From assembly GCA_910588215.1 (NCBI GenBank), contig CAJUQJ010000027.1, forward strand, positions 1-55,466: a stretch of 55,466 nt of DNA, given 5' to 3'. Position 1 is the first letter of the stretch; every line of letters begins with the position of its first letter. Of this stretch, positions 42,893 through 51,031 are shown piece by piece. The position numbers and the translations under genes were made by a program. A model generated the notes under the pieces. It saw only the letters and a list, made by a program, of their open reading frames with translations, was not told where the DNA came from and made no database searches. The DNA is from an uncultured Lachnospiraceae bacterium (GTDB taxonomy: Bacteria > Bacillota > Clostridia > Lachnospirales > Lachnospiraceae).

Positions 42893-43046
42893 ATAATGTG
42901 TAACAGTTCAGCCTTAGGATATTCCGCGAGTAAAATCGCTCTGTATGCGATTTTGCGAGTTGCGCAGGCGCCAAAATGCGACTTTGGAGCATTTTGTGTG
43001 CATCAAGCGTGACAGTGAAGCCGAAGGCTGAACTGTTACAATAATG
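42893..43046. mobile_element. 142-bp MITE with 17-bp terminal inverted repeats and 6-bp target duplication
   Basis: The element spans 42899-43040: TGTAACAGTTCAGCCTT (42899-42915) and its exact reverse complement (43024-43040). It is flanked by direct ATAATG copies at 42893-42898 and 43041-43046, a target-site duplication. Inside are two further hairpins (AAAATCGC/GCGATTTT and CAAAATGC/GCATTTTG). There is no coding capacity. It sits between the lipoprotein gene and the rplU promoter. The TIR is reminiscent of the arms of the 55-bp edge repeat. Confidence 0.85.
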
Positions 43047-43068
43047 TCGGTTAGTTTTAATAATGTTA

Positions 43069-43097
43069 TTGACAAATATCCCCAAACCGGTTATGAT
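43069..43097 (+). promoter_or_regulatory. Promoter of the rplU-prp-rpmA operon
   Basis: Perfect TTGACA (43069-43074), 17 bases, TATGAT (43092-43097). It begins 22 bases after the MITE target duplication. Confidence 0.8.
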
Positions 43098-43193
43098 ACA
43101 TGAGTATGCCGCACAGCGAGGTAGAAGTATGCCCTCAGGCATCACCGAAGCTGGCGAGTAAATGAACTTTTGTTCATGAATAGGAGGTGCCAT
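43098..43193 (+). promoter_or_regulatory. L21 leader RNA (ribosomal protein autoregulation)
   Basis: The transcript leader contains TGCCGCACAGCGAGG ... GCATCACCGAAGCTGGCGAG, which I recognise as the L21 leader found upstream of rplU in Firmicutes, followed by ATGAAC-TTTT-GTTCAT hairpin and the ribosome binding site AGGAGGTG. It is thought to bind L21 and repress the operon. Confidence 0.75.
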
Positions 43194-43499
43194 ATGTACG
43201 CAATTATCGCAACAGGTGGAAAACAGTACAAAGTTTCCGAAGGAGATGTCATCAAGGTTGAGAAACTGGATGCCGAAGTAGGAACTTCTGTTACATTTGA
43301 CCAGGTTATAGCTGTCAGCGATCAGGAACTTAAAGTTGCAGGAGATGTGCAGAGTGCAACTGTTACCGGAACCGTTATGGATCAGGGTAAGTACCGTAAA
43401 GTGATCGTATACAAGTACAAGAGAAAGACCGGCTATCACAAGAAGAATGGTCACAGACAAGCATACACTCAGGTTAAGATCGACAAAATAAATGCTTAA
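43194..43499 (+). CDS. rplU: 50S ribosomal protein L21
   Basis: 101 aa, full length: MYAIIATGGKQYKVSEGD at the start, KYKRKTGYHKKNGHRQ..T near the end. Binds 23S rRNA near L20. AGGAGGTG precedes ATG 43194; upstream in-frame codons are part of the leader. First gene of rplU-prp-rpmA. Confidence 0.98.
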   Translation: MYAIIATGGKQYKVSEGDVIKVEKLDAEVGTSVTFDQVIAVSDQELKVAGDVQSATVTGTVMDQGKYRKVIVYKYKRKTGYHKKNGHRQAYTQVKIDKINA

Positions 43500-43536
43500 T
43501 TTATTTACGACATAAGAGTTTGTGCATAGGTGTGAG

Positions 43537-43869
43537 ATGATAAAGATCACATTTCATAAGACGAGAGCAGGGGAATATAGAGATTTTATCTGTGAGGGAC
43601 ATGCAGGGTTTGCAGCCTATGGCGAAGACATCGTCTGTGCTGCTGTCTCAGCGTTAGTCATTAATACCGTCAATTCTCTGGATGAGATAACCGATGAGGC
43701 GATGGAGGTAGTAATTGACGAGAAACGAGGTATGATCCGGTGTCTTTTCACCGACCAGACCTTGCAGGAAACTTCCAGAGTACTTATGGATTCTCTTGTA
43801 CTCGGTTTGAGCCGTATCGAAGAGCAATACGGCAAGAAACATTGCAGACTGCATTTTAAGGAGGTGTAA
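43537..43869 (+). CDS. prp: Ribosomal-processing cysteine protease Prp
   Basis: 110 aa. The catalytic His is in CEGHAGFA and the Cys in EDIVCAAVSAL. Prp removes the N-terminal extension of L27 in Firmicutes before ribosome assembly. Both partners are here: the substrate gene rpmA starts four bases downstream and encodes the LQFF/AHKKG cleavage site. ATG 43537 follows AGGTG. Confidence 0.95.
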   Translation: MIKITFHKTRAGEYRDFICEGHAGFAAYGEDIVCAAVSALVINTVNSLDEITDEAMEVVIDEKRGMIRCLFTDQTLQETSRVLMDSLVLGLSRIEEQYGKKHCRLHFKEV

Positions 43870-43873
43870 TACC

Positions 43874-44158
43874 ATGTTGAATATGAACCTTCAGTTTTTT
43901 GCACATAAGAAGGGTGTTGGTTCCACTAAGAACGGCAGAGATTCCGAGTCTAAGAGACTTGGCGCCAAGAGAGCGGACGGACAGTTTGTGAAAGCCGGCA
44001 ATATCTTATACAGACAGCGCGGAACAAAGATTCATCCCGGCGTTAATGTAGGAAGAGGCGGAGATGATACATTATTTGCGCTTGTTGATGGTGTACTTCG
44101 TTTCGAGAGAATGGGAAGAGACAAGAAGCAGGCTTCCGTGTATCCTGTAGAGAAATAA
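43874..44158 (+). CDS. rpmA: 50S ribosomal protein L27, with cleavable N-terminal extension
   Basis: 94 aa. It starts MLNMNLQFFAHKKGVGS; the Prp cleavage site lies between FF and AHKKG, exposing the N-terminal residues that reach the peptidyl transferase centre. The rest (GRDSESKRLGAKRADGQFV, RQRGTKIHPG) is typical. A strong terminator follows. Confidence 0.98.
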   Translation: MLNMNLQFFAHKKGVGSTKNGRDSESKRLGAKRADGQFVKAGNILYRQRGTKIHPGVNVGRGGDDTLFALVDGVLRFERMGRDKKQASVYPVEK

Positions 44159-44170
44159 TCGGATTGGTCC

Positions 44171-44229
44171 AGGCTTCAAACATTGTCCATCGTTGGTCAC
44201 AGGGATGGACGGTGTTTGAAGCCTTTTTT
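44171..44229 (+). terminator. Intrinsic terminator after rpmA
   Basis: Long stem AGGCTTCAAAC ... GTTTGAAGCCT with additional pairing GTCCATC/GATGGAC inside, followed by six T residues. Confidence 0.9.
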
Positions 44230-44353
44230 CAAGTTTAATATCTCATGCAGAGCGTATTCTGATGAATACCTGTATGCATGTTTGTAGACGTTATAACAGA
44301 TAACTATATGTAAGTTGATTGCCGGATTCGGAGATGCAGAGCAGGAGAGAAAT

Positions 44354-45640
44354 ATGTTTGCAGATCGTGCGAGAATTTTTGTAAAAAGCGGTAAAGGCGG
44401 TGACGGCCATGTGTCTTTCCGCCGAGAGAAATATGTGCCAAATGGCGGTCCCGACGGCGGTGACGGCGGTGATGGCGGCAGCGTTTATTTTGTCGTGGAT
44501 GAGGGATTAAATACGCTCACGGATTTTCGGAATGTTCGCAAATATGCGGCGGGAAACGGTGAAAACGGCAACAAACGTAATTGCAGCGGCAAATGCGGTG
44601 AGGATATTTATATTAAAGTACCGGAAGGCACAGTGATCAAAGAATTTGAGAGCGGCAAAGTCATTACGGATATGTCTGGTGAAAACCGCAAATTCCTGCT
44701 GATAAAGGGCGGCAAAGGCGGTAATGGCAACCAGCACTATGCCACCAGTACCATGCAGGCTCCTAAATATGCGCAGCCGGGTCAGCCGGCGCAGGAGCTG
44801 GAGCTTTTGCTGGAGCTTAAGGTGATCGCCGATGTAGGACTGGTAGGATTCCCGAATGTGGGCAAATCGACCTTATTGTCCCGGGTGACCAATGCAAGGC
44901 CGAAGATCGCGAACTATCATTTTACAACCTTGAATCCCAATCTGGGTGTAGTAGATCTGGAGGATGCCAAGGGATTTGTGATCGCTGATATTCCAGGGCT
45001 GATCGAAGGTGCATCGGAGGGTGTCGGGCTGGGTCATGAGTTTCTGCGCCATATAGAACGTACGAAACTGATTCTGCATGTCGTTGATGCCGCTTCTACG
45101 GAAGGTCGTGATCCTATAGGGGATATCTATGCCATTAATAAAGAACTTGAAGCCTACAATGCGGAGATCGCGGCAAGACCGCAGATCATCGCTGCCAATA
45201 AGGTTGATATGATCTATGCGGAAGAGGATCCCGTAGAAAGGATTAAAGCTGAATTTGAGCCGAAGGGTATTCCGGTCTACCCCATTTCTGCCATCAGTGG
45301 ACAGGGGCTGCGGGAATTGCTATATGATATCAACAATCGACTGGAACAGATGGATACGAAACCGGTGATATTTGAACAGGAATTTTTCCCGGAGTTTCAT
45401 TTTGATATGAACAGTGAACCATATACTGTTGTCTATGACGAGAAGGAAAATGCTTACGTAGTGGAAGGCCCAAGAATTGAGAAGATGCTGTCCTACACCA
45501 ATCTGGAATCCGAGAAAGGTTTTCAATTTTTCCAGAATTTTCTCAAGAACAACGCTATTCTCGAACAATTGGAGGCATTGGGAATCGAGGAAGGTGATAC
45601 GGTACGTATGTACGGGCTTTCCTTCGATTATTATAAATAA
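44354..45640 (+). CDS. obgE: Obg family GTPase
   Basis: 428 aa. The Gly-rich Obg domain (residues 1-158: ARIFVKSGKGGDGHVSFRREKY, PDGGDGGDGGSV), the G domain with G1 GFPNVGKST, G3 DIPGLIEGA and G4 NKVD, and a C-terminal OCT domain. Essential GTPase linking ribosome maturation with stress signalling. GGAGAG precedes ATG 44354. It starts the second part of the conserved block, after the rpmA terminator. Confidence 0.97.
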   Translation: MFADRARIFVKSGKGGDGHVSFRREKYVPNGGPDGGDGGDGGSVYFVVDEGLNTLTDFRNVRKYAAGNGENGNKRNCSGKCGEDIYIKVPEGTVIKEFESGKVITDMSGENRKFLLIKGGKGGNGNQHYATSTMQAPKYAQPGQPAQELELLLELKVIADVGLVGFPNVGKSTLLSRVTNARPKIANYHFTTLNPNLGVVDLEDAKGFVIADIPGLIEGASEGVGLGHEFLRHIERTKLILHVVDAASTEGRDPIGDIYAINKELEAYNAEIAARPQIIAANKVDMIYAEEDPVERIKAEFEPKGIPVYPISAISGQGLRELLYDINNRLEQMDTKPVIFEQEFFPEFHFDMNSEPYTVVYDEKENAYVVEGPRIEKMLSYTNLESEKGFQFFQNFLKNNAILEQLEALGIEEGDTVRMYGLSFDYYK

Positions 45641-45705
45641 ATTTTTTCTAATGTTATTAGCGATAAAACGATAATATTTGTGAAATGATTGTTAAGAGGT
45701 ATATT

Positions 45706-45996
45706 ATGACGAGTAAACAGAGAGCCTATTTGAAAAGTCTGGCAAACAATTTAACTCCCATCTTTCAGGTCGGCAAGTCCAGTCTGACGCCGGAGTTTAC
45801 TAAGGGGATCGAAGAGGCATTCAACACAAGGGAATTACTCAAGATCGCGGTACTGAAGAACTGCTTTGATGACCCAAATGAAATTGCGCAGATAGTGGCT
45901 GAGAGAACACATTCTCAAGTCGTACAGGTGATCGGCAAGAAGATCATTCTGTACAGACCTGACAGGAAAGATCCGAAGATCATCCTGCCGAAATGA
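45706..45996 (+). CDS. yhbY: YhbY/CRS1 family RNA-binding protein
   Basis: 96 aa single CRM domain: SKQRAYLKSLANNLTPIFQVGKSSLTPEF in parts, and TRELLKIAVLKNC. Associates with pre-50S particles in other bacteria. Start 45706 follows AGAGGT. It lies between obgE and nadD as in related genomes. Confidence 0.95.
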   Translation: MTSKQRAYLKSLANNLTPIFQVGKSSLTPEFTKGIEEAFNTRELLKIAVLKNCFDDPNEIAQIVAERTHSQVVQVIGKKIILYRPDRKDPKIILPK

Positions 45997-46040
45997 TAAT
46001 GGGCTAAGGTTTTTTAAAGGTGTCATTCGTAAGGAGGCCG

Positions 46041-46646
46041 ATGTTGAAAAAAACAGGCATTATGGGAGGTACATTTAATCCGATCCACAACGGACATCTG
46101 GCACTTGCCAGAAAGGCGAAAGAACAGTTTGCGCTAGATGAAATTCTTTTTATGCCCTGCGGAGAACCCTATATGAAGGCTGCACAGAAGGTGGAGTCCA
46201 AGCAGACCCGTGTTGAGATGACAGCCTTGGCCGTGCAGGAAGAAGCATATTTTTGCCTGTCTACGATGGAGATCGAACATTCCGGGAAAACTTACACTTA
46301 TGAAACGTTGGAACGCCTGAAACAGGAAAATCAGGATACAGAGTATTACTTTATTCTGGGTGCAGACAATCTCTTTCAAATCACAAAATGGGAGAAGCCG
46401 GAACGAATCTTTGCGAATTGCCGTTTACTGGCGGCGGTACGGGATGATAAGACTGTTGCGGATATGGTGGAGCAGATTGAGTATCTGGAACAGACGTACC
46501 ATGCAGTCATCTTTTTGCTGAAAATTGACTGCATGGACATCTCTTCTTCAAAGATCCGCCGGAAAGTCGCGGAGGGCATCTCCATAGAAGCAGACGTCCC
46601 TGCATCCGTTAAAGATTATATTGAGGAGAAAGGGCTGTATTTATGA
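46041..46646 (+). CDS. nadD: Nicotinate-nucleotide adenylyltransferase
   Basis: 201 aa. NAD synthesis from nicotinate mononucleotide and ATP. Motifs: GIMGGTFNPIHNGHL, the FILGADNLFQITKWEKPE segment and ISSSKIRRKV. AAGGAGG lies only three bases from ATG 46041, so TTG 46044 may be used instead. Its stop overlaps the yqeK start by four bases (ATGA). Confidence 0.95.
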   Translation: MLKKTGIMGGTFNPIHNGHLALARKAKEQFALDEILFMPCGEPYMKAAQKVESKQTRVEMTALAVQEEAYFCLSTMEIEHSGKTYTYETLERLKQENQDTEYYFILGADNLFQITKWEKPERIFANCRLLAAVRDDKTVADMVEQIEYLEQTYHAVIFLLKIDCMDISSSKIRRKVAEGISIEADVPASVKDYIEEKGLYL

Positions 46647-47245
46647 AAGCGACAAATCTTGCGAAACTCAGGAAAGAAATGGAGCAGACGCTGGAGCGCA
46701 AGCGTTATGAGCATACGCTTGGCGTTGCTTATACGGCGGCAAATCTGGCTATGATACACGGTGTGGATGTGGAGAAAGCGCTGACGGCAGGTATGCTGCA
46801 TGATTGTGCCAAGTGCATGAGTCATCATAAGCAGCTTTCACTCTGCCGAAAGAACAAGATAGTGCTGTCCGAGATTGAGACGGAAAATCATTCACCTCTG
46901 TTGCATGCGAAGGCCGGAAGTTGTCTGGCACGGAAAAAATACGGCATTACCGATGAAGAGATCCTGCAGGCGATTAGCTATCACACCACCGGCAGACCGC
47001 ACATGAGTCCGCTTGAAAAGATCATCTATATTGCGGATTACATTGAACCGGGTAGAGAACGGTCCAAACGAAGTTATGCGGATGTCCAGAACCTGCAGGA
47101 AGTGCGGAAGATGGCGTATCAGGATCTGGACAGGACCTTGTGCAAAATCTTAAATGATACACTGGATTATCTTTCCCGCAAGGGCGGGAAAATAGATTCC
47201 ATGACAAGGGATACTTACGAGTATTATTGTCAGATACGTCAGTAA
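46643..47245 (+). CDS. yqeK: HD-domain hydrolase YqeK (diadenosine tetraphosphatase type)
   Basis: 200 aa. HD residues are in AGMLHDCAKCM, with upstream H in RYEHTLGVAYTAANLA and later YHTTGRPHMSPLEKIIYIADYIEPGR. The family hydrolyses Ap4A symmetrically in Firmicutes. It is translationally coupled to nadD. A MITE separates it from rsfS. Confidence 0.95.
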   Translation: MKATNLAKLRKEMEQTLERKRYEHTLGVAYTAANLAMIHGVDVEKALTAGMLHDCAKCMSHHKQLSLCRKNKIVLSEIETENHSPLLHAKAGSCLARKKYGITDEEILQAISYHTTGRPHMSPLEKIIYIADYIEPGRERSKRSYADVQNLQEVRKMAYQDLDRTLCKILNDTLDYLSRKGGKIDSMTRDTYEYYCQIRQ

Positions 47246-47264
47246 TACAGGTTTAAGACTATAT

Positions 47265-47367
47265 TATAGTAAACGACATTAAAAATTTCGTTTTCGGTCC
47301 TGCCAAAGCTCACGTATATGGCTTTGGCAGGAACCGGAAGCAGAAATTTGTTATGTCGTTTACTATA
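47265..47367. mobile_element. 103-bp hairpin MITE-like element, copy 2
   Basis: Same length and sequence as 699-801 in reverse orientation, about eight differences. Ends TATAGTAAACGACAT and its reverse complement are perfect here. The centre pairs CCTGCCAAAGC with GCTTTGGCAGG. It lies in the yqeK-rsfS gap, within a conserved operon. Confidence 0.82.
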
Positions 47368-47505
47368 GTTATTAAGCAACTAAGAATTTGTGCTGAGGCG
47401 TCACAAATTCTTTTGAGCGCAGAGCAAAATCGGAGTATTCCTTCGGAAAACTTCGAAATTATGTTCGCGTCTTCAGGGCAAACGCTTCGGAATGGAGGAA
47501 GAGAT

Positions 47506-47847
47506 ATGGAAAGTAAAGAAATAGCCAGGCTTGCTATCCAAGCGCTGGAAGATAAAAAGGCAGAAGAGATCAAGACTATTGATATCAGCGAAGTCTCTGT
47601 CATCGCCGATTATTTTATCATTGCCAATGGGACGAACCACAGCCAGATCCAAGCGCTTTCTGATCATGTAGAGGAGACATTGGGACGGGCAGGGGTTACG
47701 CTTCGGCAGATAGAAGGTTATCAGAATGCCAACTGGGTACTGTTGGATTTTCATGACGTTATCATTCATATTTTTGATAAGGAGAACCGTCTTTTCTATG
47801 ATCTGGAACGTATCTGGAGAGACGGGAAACAGATAGATTCTTTGTAG
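47506..47847 (+). CDS. rsfS: Ribosomal silencing factor RsfS
   Basis: 113 aa. Binds L14 and blocks subunit joining when nutrients are short. Family pattern: ALEDKKAEEIKTIDISEVSVIADYFIIANG in parts, then EGYQNANWVLLDFHDVIIHIF. Start 47506 follows GGAGG in the CGCTTCGGAATGGAGG module; the frame runs 51 codons further upstream through the leader without support. The LCP/LytR gene often found between yqeK and rsfS is absent. Confidence 0.95.
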   Translation: MESKEIARLAIQALEDKKAEEIKTIDISEVSVIADYFIIANGTNHSQIQALSDHVEETLGRAGVTLRQIEGYQNANWVLLDFHDVIIHIFDKENRLFYDLERIWRDGKQIDSL

Positions 47848-47852
47848 AATTC

Positions 47853-47890
47853 GGAGAGCCCGGCACTGTATCGATAATGCCGGGCTCTCC
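47853..47890. terminator. Perfect hairpin between convergent rsfS and DUF378 genes
   Basis: GGAGAGCCCGGCA and its exact reverse complement give a 13-bp stem with a 12-base loop; no T-tract on either side. More inverted repeats lie at about 47915-47977. Confidence 0.6.
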
Positions 47891-47966
47891 CATGGTAAAT
47901 CTGAATCTGATTCGTCAAATCCCCTGGCGTCAGCCTTGCAGGGATTTGATTGATGGCTGAATCCGT

Positions 47967-48188
47967 CTACGATTCAGCTTCCCTGACATCTCCGCCTGCA
48001 TACATATAAAATGTGATGATATAGAGACCGGCAATACCTACCAGGGCATAAATAATTCTTGAAAACCATGACATGTTACCAAAGACAAAAGCCACCAGGT
48101 CAAAACTGAAAAGACCGATCAGTCCCCAGTTTATGGCACCGATAATGGCGATCGTCAGTGCAAGACAATCTAAACCTTTATTTTTCAT
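47967..48188 (-). CDS. DUF378 family small membrane protein
   Basis: 73 aa, two membrane helices (LALTIAIIGAINWGLIGLF and IIYALVGIAGLYIITFY). The INWGLIGLF..DLV pattern is the DUF378 signature. Function unknown. Start 48188 follows GGAGGG in a CTTCGGAATGGAGG module. It stands alone between rsfS and lexA. Confidence 0.9.
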   Translation of the reverse strand: MKNKGLDCLALTIAIIGAINWGLIGLFSFDLVAFVFGNMSWFSRIIYALVGIAGLYIITFYMYAGGDVREAES

Positions 48189-48303
48189 ATTTCCCTCCAT
48201 TCCGAAGCCGCTGAAAGCATATCCATTGGCTCCCAGAGCAATCTCAGTGCAAAATAAAGGATTTCACTGTCTATAGCTATAGAGAAAAATCCCCAGGTAA
48301 AAC

Positions 48304-48344
48304 ATAATAGTAACTGCTCAGATGAACCAAACAGTTACTATTAT
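48304..48344 (-). terminator. Candidate terminator of lexA
   Basis: ATAATAGTAACTG (48304-48316) and its exact reverse complement (48332-48344) form a 13-bp stem with a 15-base loop, about 85 bases downstream of the lexA stop on the minus strand, followed by a weak T-rich stretch. Confidence 0.5.
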
Positions 48345-48428
48345 TATACCGTACGACTTCATTGCTATACTGGAAAATAAACCAATCAACAATTAGACCG
48401 TAAATGATATTATCTGTACCAAATCTGA

Positions 48429-49046
48429 TCAACGATACAATCTAAATACACCAAAAACTTTTCCTAAAATTTGACAATCGTCCACAATGATCGGATCCAT
48501 GGAATCATTCTCCGGCTGCAGGCGGATATGGCCGTCTTCCTTGTAAAAGGTCTTAACCGTAGCGGAATCGTCGATCAATGCGACTACGGTGTCGCCATTG
48601 TTAGCTGTCTGACAGCATTTCACAAAAATCTGATCCCCACTGTATATGCCTACATTGATCATAGAGTCACCCTTGACCTTCAGAGCAAAGGATTCACCGC
48701 CCGGTACCATATCTGCCGGTACAGGGAAGTAACTCTCTATATTTGCTTCCGCCAAAATAGGCTGTCCGGCCGCCACCTGTCCGATCACCGGAATGGAGAC
48801 CATCTCAGTACGCACCATCTGAAAATTATCGTCACAGATCTCGATCGCACGCGGCTTCGTAGGGTCACGCCTGATATAGCCGTTCTTCTCCAACGTCTCT
48901 AAATGAGAATGGACCGAAGATGTAGACTTCAGATTAACAGCTTCACAGATCTCACGGACTGCAGGCGGATAACCTCTCTGTAAAATCTCATCTTTGATAT
49001 AATTGAGAATCTGTTGCTGCTTTGCGGTAATCTTACCATATCCCAT
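48429..49046 (-). CDS. lexA: LexA repressor, SOS regulator
   Basis: 205 aa. The winged HTH (residues 1-65) has SVHSHLETLEKNGYIRRD. The self-cleavage site is A93-G94 in GQVAAGQP. The catalytic Ser is S128 in KGDSMI and the Lys is K165 in SATVKTFYK. RecA-stimulated autoproteolysis inactivates it. The start at 49046 follows AAGGATAAGG. Its own promoter and a LexA-type box lie just upstream, so it should be autoregulated. It is divergent from the YneA-type gene. Confidence 0.97.
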   Translation of the reverse strand: MGYGKITAKQQQILNYIKDEILQRGYPPAVREICEAVNLKSTSSVHSHLETLEKNGYIRRDPTKPRAIEICDDNFQMVRTEMVSIPVIGQVAAGQPILAEANIESYFPVPADMVPGGESFALKVKGDSMINVGIYSGDQIFVKCCQTANNGDTVVALIDDSATVKTFYKEDGHIRLQPENDSMDPIIVDDCQILGKVFGVFRLYR

Positions 49047-49117
49047 AAATAATAACCTTATCCTTTCAAACAAATATACCAACTATTAGCAAAACCAAAT
49101 AAATTATTTCCATATTT

Positions 49118-49146
49118 ATCATAGCACACCAGCAGTTAAAAAGCAA
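49118..49146 (-). promoter_or_regulatory. lexA promoter
   Basis: On the minus strand TTGCTT (49146-49141), 17 bases, TATGAT (49123-49118). A LexA-type box (49157-49170) lies just upstream of the -35. Confidence 0.65.
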
Positions 49147-49156
49147 ACGTATATTC

Positions 49157-49256
49157 AGAATATTTGTTCGATTATTTTATCATTAAGTATTGACATGCGA
49201 ATGCCTGTTCGATATAATACCTTGTATAAAGAACGTTTGTTCGCAACATATGTTCT
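49157..49256. promoter_or_regulatory. Cluster of four LexA (SOS) boxes
   Basis: Four 14-mers related to CGAACNNNNGTTCG: AGAATATTTGTTCG (49157-49170), CGAATGCCTGTTCG (49198-49211), AGAACGTTTGTTCG (49230-49243) and the weaker GCAACATATGTTCT (49243-49256). The second lies between the -35 and -10 of the yneA-like promoter; the third and fourth are downstream of the start point. Confidence 0.85.
49190..49218 (+). promoter_or_regulatory. Consensus promoter of the YneA-type gene
   Basis: Perfect TTGACA (49190-49195), 17-base spacer, perfect TATAAT (49213-49218). Such a strong promoter is tolerable because LexA boxes occupy the spacer and the downstream region. Confidence 0.9.
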
Positions 49257-49386
49257 TTGCAATGACTTTGGAGAAGAAAGTACAGGAGACAAGGCCATAC
49301 TACCGAAGACTGAACTGTAACTATATTGTTAGGTGGTAACGGAACAGAATGGGAAACGTACATAGGCCGGGAAGCAGGTGGATGTA

Positions 49387-49794
49387 ATGAATACAGAAGA
49401 GCTGAGAGCAAACAGGAACGCAAGTGCAGAAGCGCATAAGAGCGAGAGAAGAATCATCAGGAACAGGATTCGGAGACAGCGGGAGATGAAGAAGAATTTA
49501 CATATATTTCTGGTGACGATCTGTCTGGTCGCGGTAAGTTCTTTTACCTTGAGTACTTTTCGGTCTAATGCGAAGAATGATGTGGGAGTTTCTGATAAGT
49601 ACTATAAGAGTATCACGATATCCAATCATGATACTCTATGGTCGATTGCTGAACAGTATATGGATGATACCCATTATGACTCTATCCAGGATTATATTGC
49701 CGAAGTCAGACAGATGAACTCTATAGAGGGAGACTTCATTCACTATGGGAAATATCTGGTCGTTCCTTATTATGTCAGTCATACCGGAGATTGA
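49387..49794 (+). CDS. yneA: LysM-domain cell division suppressor, YneA-like
   Basis: 135 aa. A long basic cytoplasmic N terminus (residues 1-36), one membrane helix (FLVTICLVAVSSFTLSTF) and an extracytoplasmic LysM domain (ITISNHDTLWSIAEQYM to YLVVPYYV). This is the layout of the SOS-induced Bacillus YneA, which delays division after DNA damage. Divergence from lexA and the LexA boxes over its promoter support the assignment. Start 49387 follows AGGTGG. Confidence 0.88.
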   Translation: MNTEELRANRNASAEAHKSERRIIRNRIRRQREMKKNLHIFLVTICLVAVSSFTLSTFRSNAKNDVGVSDKYYKSITISNHDTLWSIAEQYMDDTHYDSIQDYIAEVRQMNSIEGDFIHYGKYLVVPYYVSHTGD

Positions 49795-49820
49795 GCGTAA
49801 CGATTTGTACTTGTACCCAT

Positions 49821-49850
49821 CTTCCTGTCTGATTCAGTACAGACAGGAAG
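49821..49850. terminator. Perfect hairpin between convergent yneA and recombinase genes
   Basis: CTTCCTGTCTG and its exact reverse complement, 11-bp stem with an eight-base loop; no T-tract on either side. Same layout as 4362-4391 and 47853-47890. Confidence 0.55.
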
Positions 49851-49901
49851 GAGGGGCAGGCCCGGAATGCATACAGTGACTGAATAAGCGTGGAAAGCAG
49901 G

Positions 49902-50966
49902 CTACTCCGGAAGATTTTCCCGCAGTTTCACCTGCCGGGCAGCGTAACGGCGTCGGTCATCTTCCAGCGCTGCATAATGTTTTCTTGTAGTGTTGACATC
50001 CTTATGGCCAAGCACATCCGCAACTAGATAGATGTCTCCGGTTTCTTTATATAGAGAGGTTCCGTAGGTGCTTCTGAGCTTATGAGGGGTGATTTTCTTA
50101 AGGCTTGTGACTGTAGCAGAATACTTCTTTACCATATTCTCCACAGCCCGTACCGACATGCGTCGGTTTTGCAGAGAAAGGAACAGAGCGTCTTCATGAC
50201 CTGACTGTGGTATGATATGTTGTCTCTCTTCCAGGTAGTCCAGCAGTGCATTCTCCACTTCTTCACCGAAATAGATGACTGCCTCATAACCCCCTTTTCG
50301 CAGGATACGGATACCGTTATTTCTGAAATCGACGTCACGGATATCCAGCCCCACACACTCAGAGACACGGATACCTGTTCCTAATAAGAGAGTGAGTATG
50401 GCTACATCCCTTATTTTGGTTGCTTGATGGAAGCGCTTCTGTGTTTTGGTAAGTCCCGTACCGTCTTCCACCTGATCCAGAAGAATAGCCACTTCAGCCG
50501 GATCGAGTCGGATAATCTCTTTTTCATGTAGCTTCGGCAGGGGAACAAGCACTGCCGGATTTTTTTCGATCAGTTCTGCCTGAAAGTAGTAGTTATAGAA
50601 ACTCCTGAGTGAAGCAAGTTTTCTCTTTTTACCCCGCTCATCATTGGTGTATTCCTTACCGTCCTTTTGATAGTAACTGAGATATTCCATGTATTCTTCG
50701 ATATCTTCTCTGGTAAGTCGTTCCAGGAGGGAGAGCGGAAAGTCCCGGATATCCATGTTTGCCAGGCTCCTGTTGTTGTCATGCAGATATTCAAAGAAGA
50801 TCCTGATATCATATGCATAAGCAAGCCTTGTCCTGGCGGAGGTATATTCGCTGACACCGCGGAAGAATTGTTTGCAGAAGGGAGGAAGGGTTTCCAATAC
50901 TTCCCGCATTTTTTCAATATGATCAATATTCTGTTGTGTATGGTAATCGTTGTTCTTTGGATTCAT
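49902..50966 (-). CDS. XerS-like tyrosine recombinase
   Basis: 354 aa. The N-terminal SAM-like core-binding domain precedes the catalytic domain with R200 (LGTGIRVSE), K224 (LRKGG), H295 and R298 (TPHKLRST), H321 (LGHKD) and nucleophile Y331 (KHYAAL): all catalytic residues are present. The length and long N-terminal domain fit the single-recombinase XerS type more than XerC/D; chromosome dimer resolution is plausible. The start at 50966 follows AAGGAAG; a longer frame to 51047 overlaps the upstream gene. No dif site was identified. Confidence 0.88.
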   Translation of the reverse strand: MNPKNNDYHTQQNIDHIEKMREVLETLPPFCKQFFRGVSEYTSARTRLAYAYDIRIFFEYLHDNNRSLANMDIRDFPLSLLERLTREDIEEYMEYLSYYQKDGKEYTNDERGKKRKLASLRSFYNYYFQAELIEKNPAVLVPLPKLHEKEIIRLDPAEVAILLDQVEDGTGLTKTQKRFHQATKIRDVAILTLLLGTGIRVSECVGLDIRDVDFRNNGIRILRKGGYEAVIYFGEEVENALLDYLEERQHIIPQSGHEDALFLSLQNRRMSVRAVENMVKKYSATVTSLKKITPHKLRSTYGTSLYKETGDIYLVADVLGHKDVNTTRKHYAALEDDRRRYAARQVKLRENLPE

Positions 50967-51031
50967 GATATAAAGTGTCTTCCTTTTATATTGATAACTC
51001 GCATGCTTTATCTTGCCGGCTTTCTTTCTCT

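Noticed and set aside
47454..47467. CGAAATTATGTTCG upstream of rsfS as a LexA box.
   Set aside because: Half-sites fit, but one such match is expected by chance with appreciable probability in 55 kb, and SOS control of a ribosome silencing factor has no other support.
49902..50966. The tyrosine recombinase as a phage or integrative-element integrase.
   Set aside because: No attachment repeats, tRNA target or cargo genes are adjacent, and its length and setting fit a housekeeping XerS-like recombinase.
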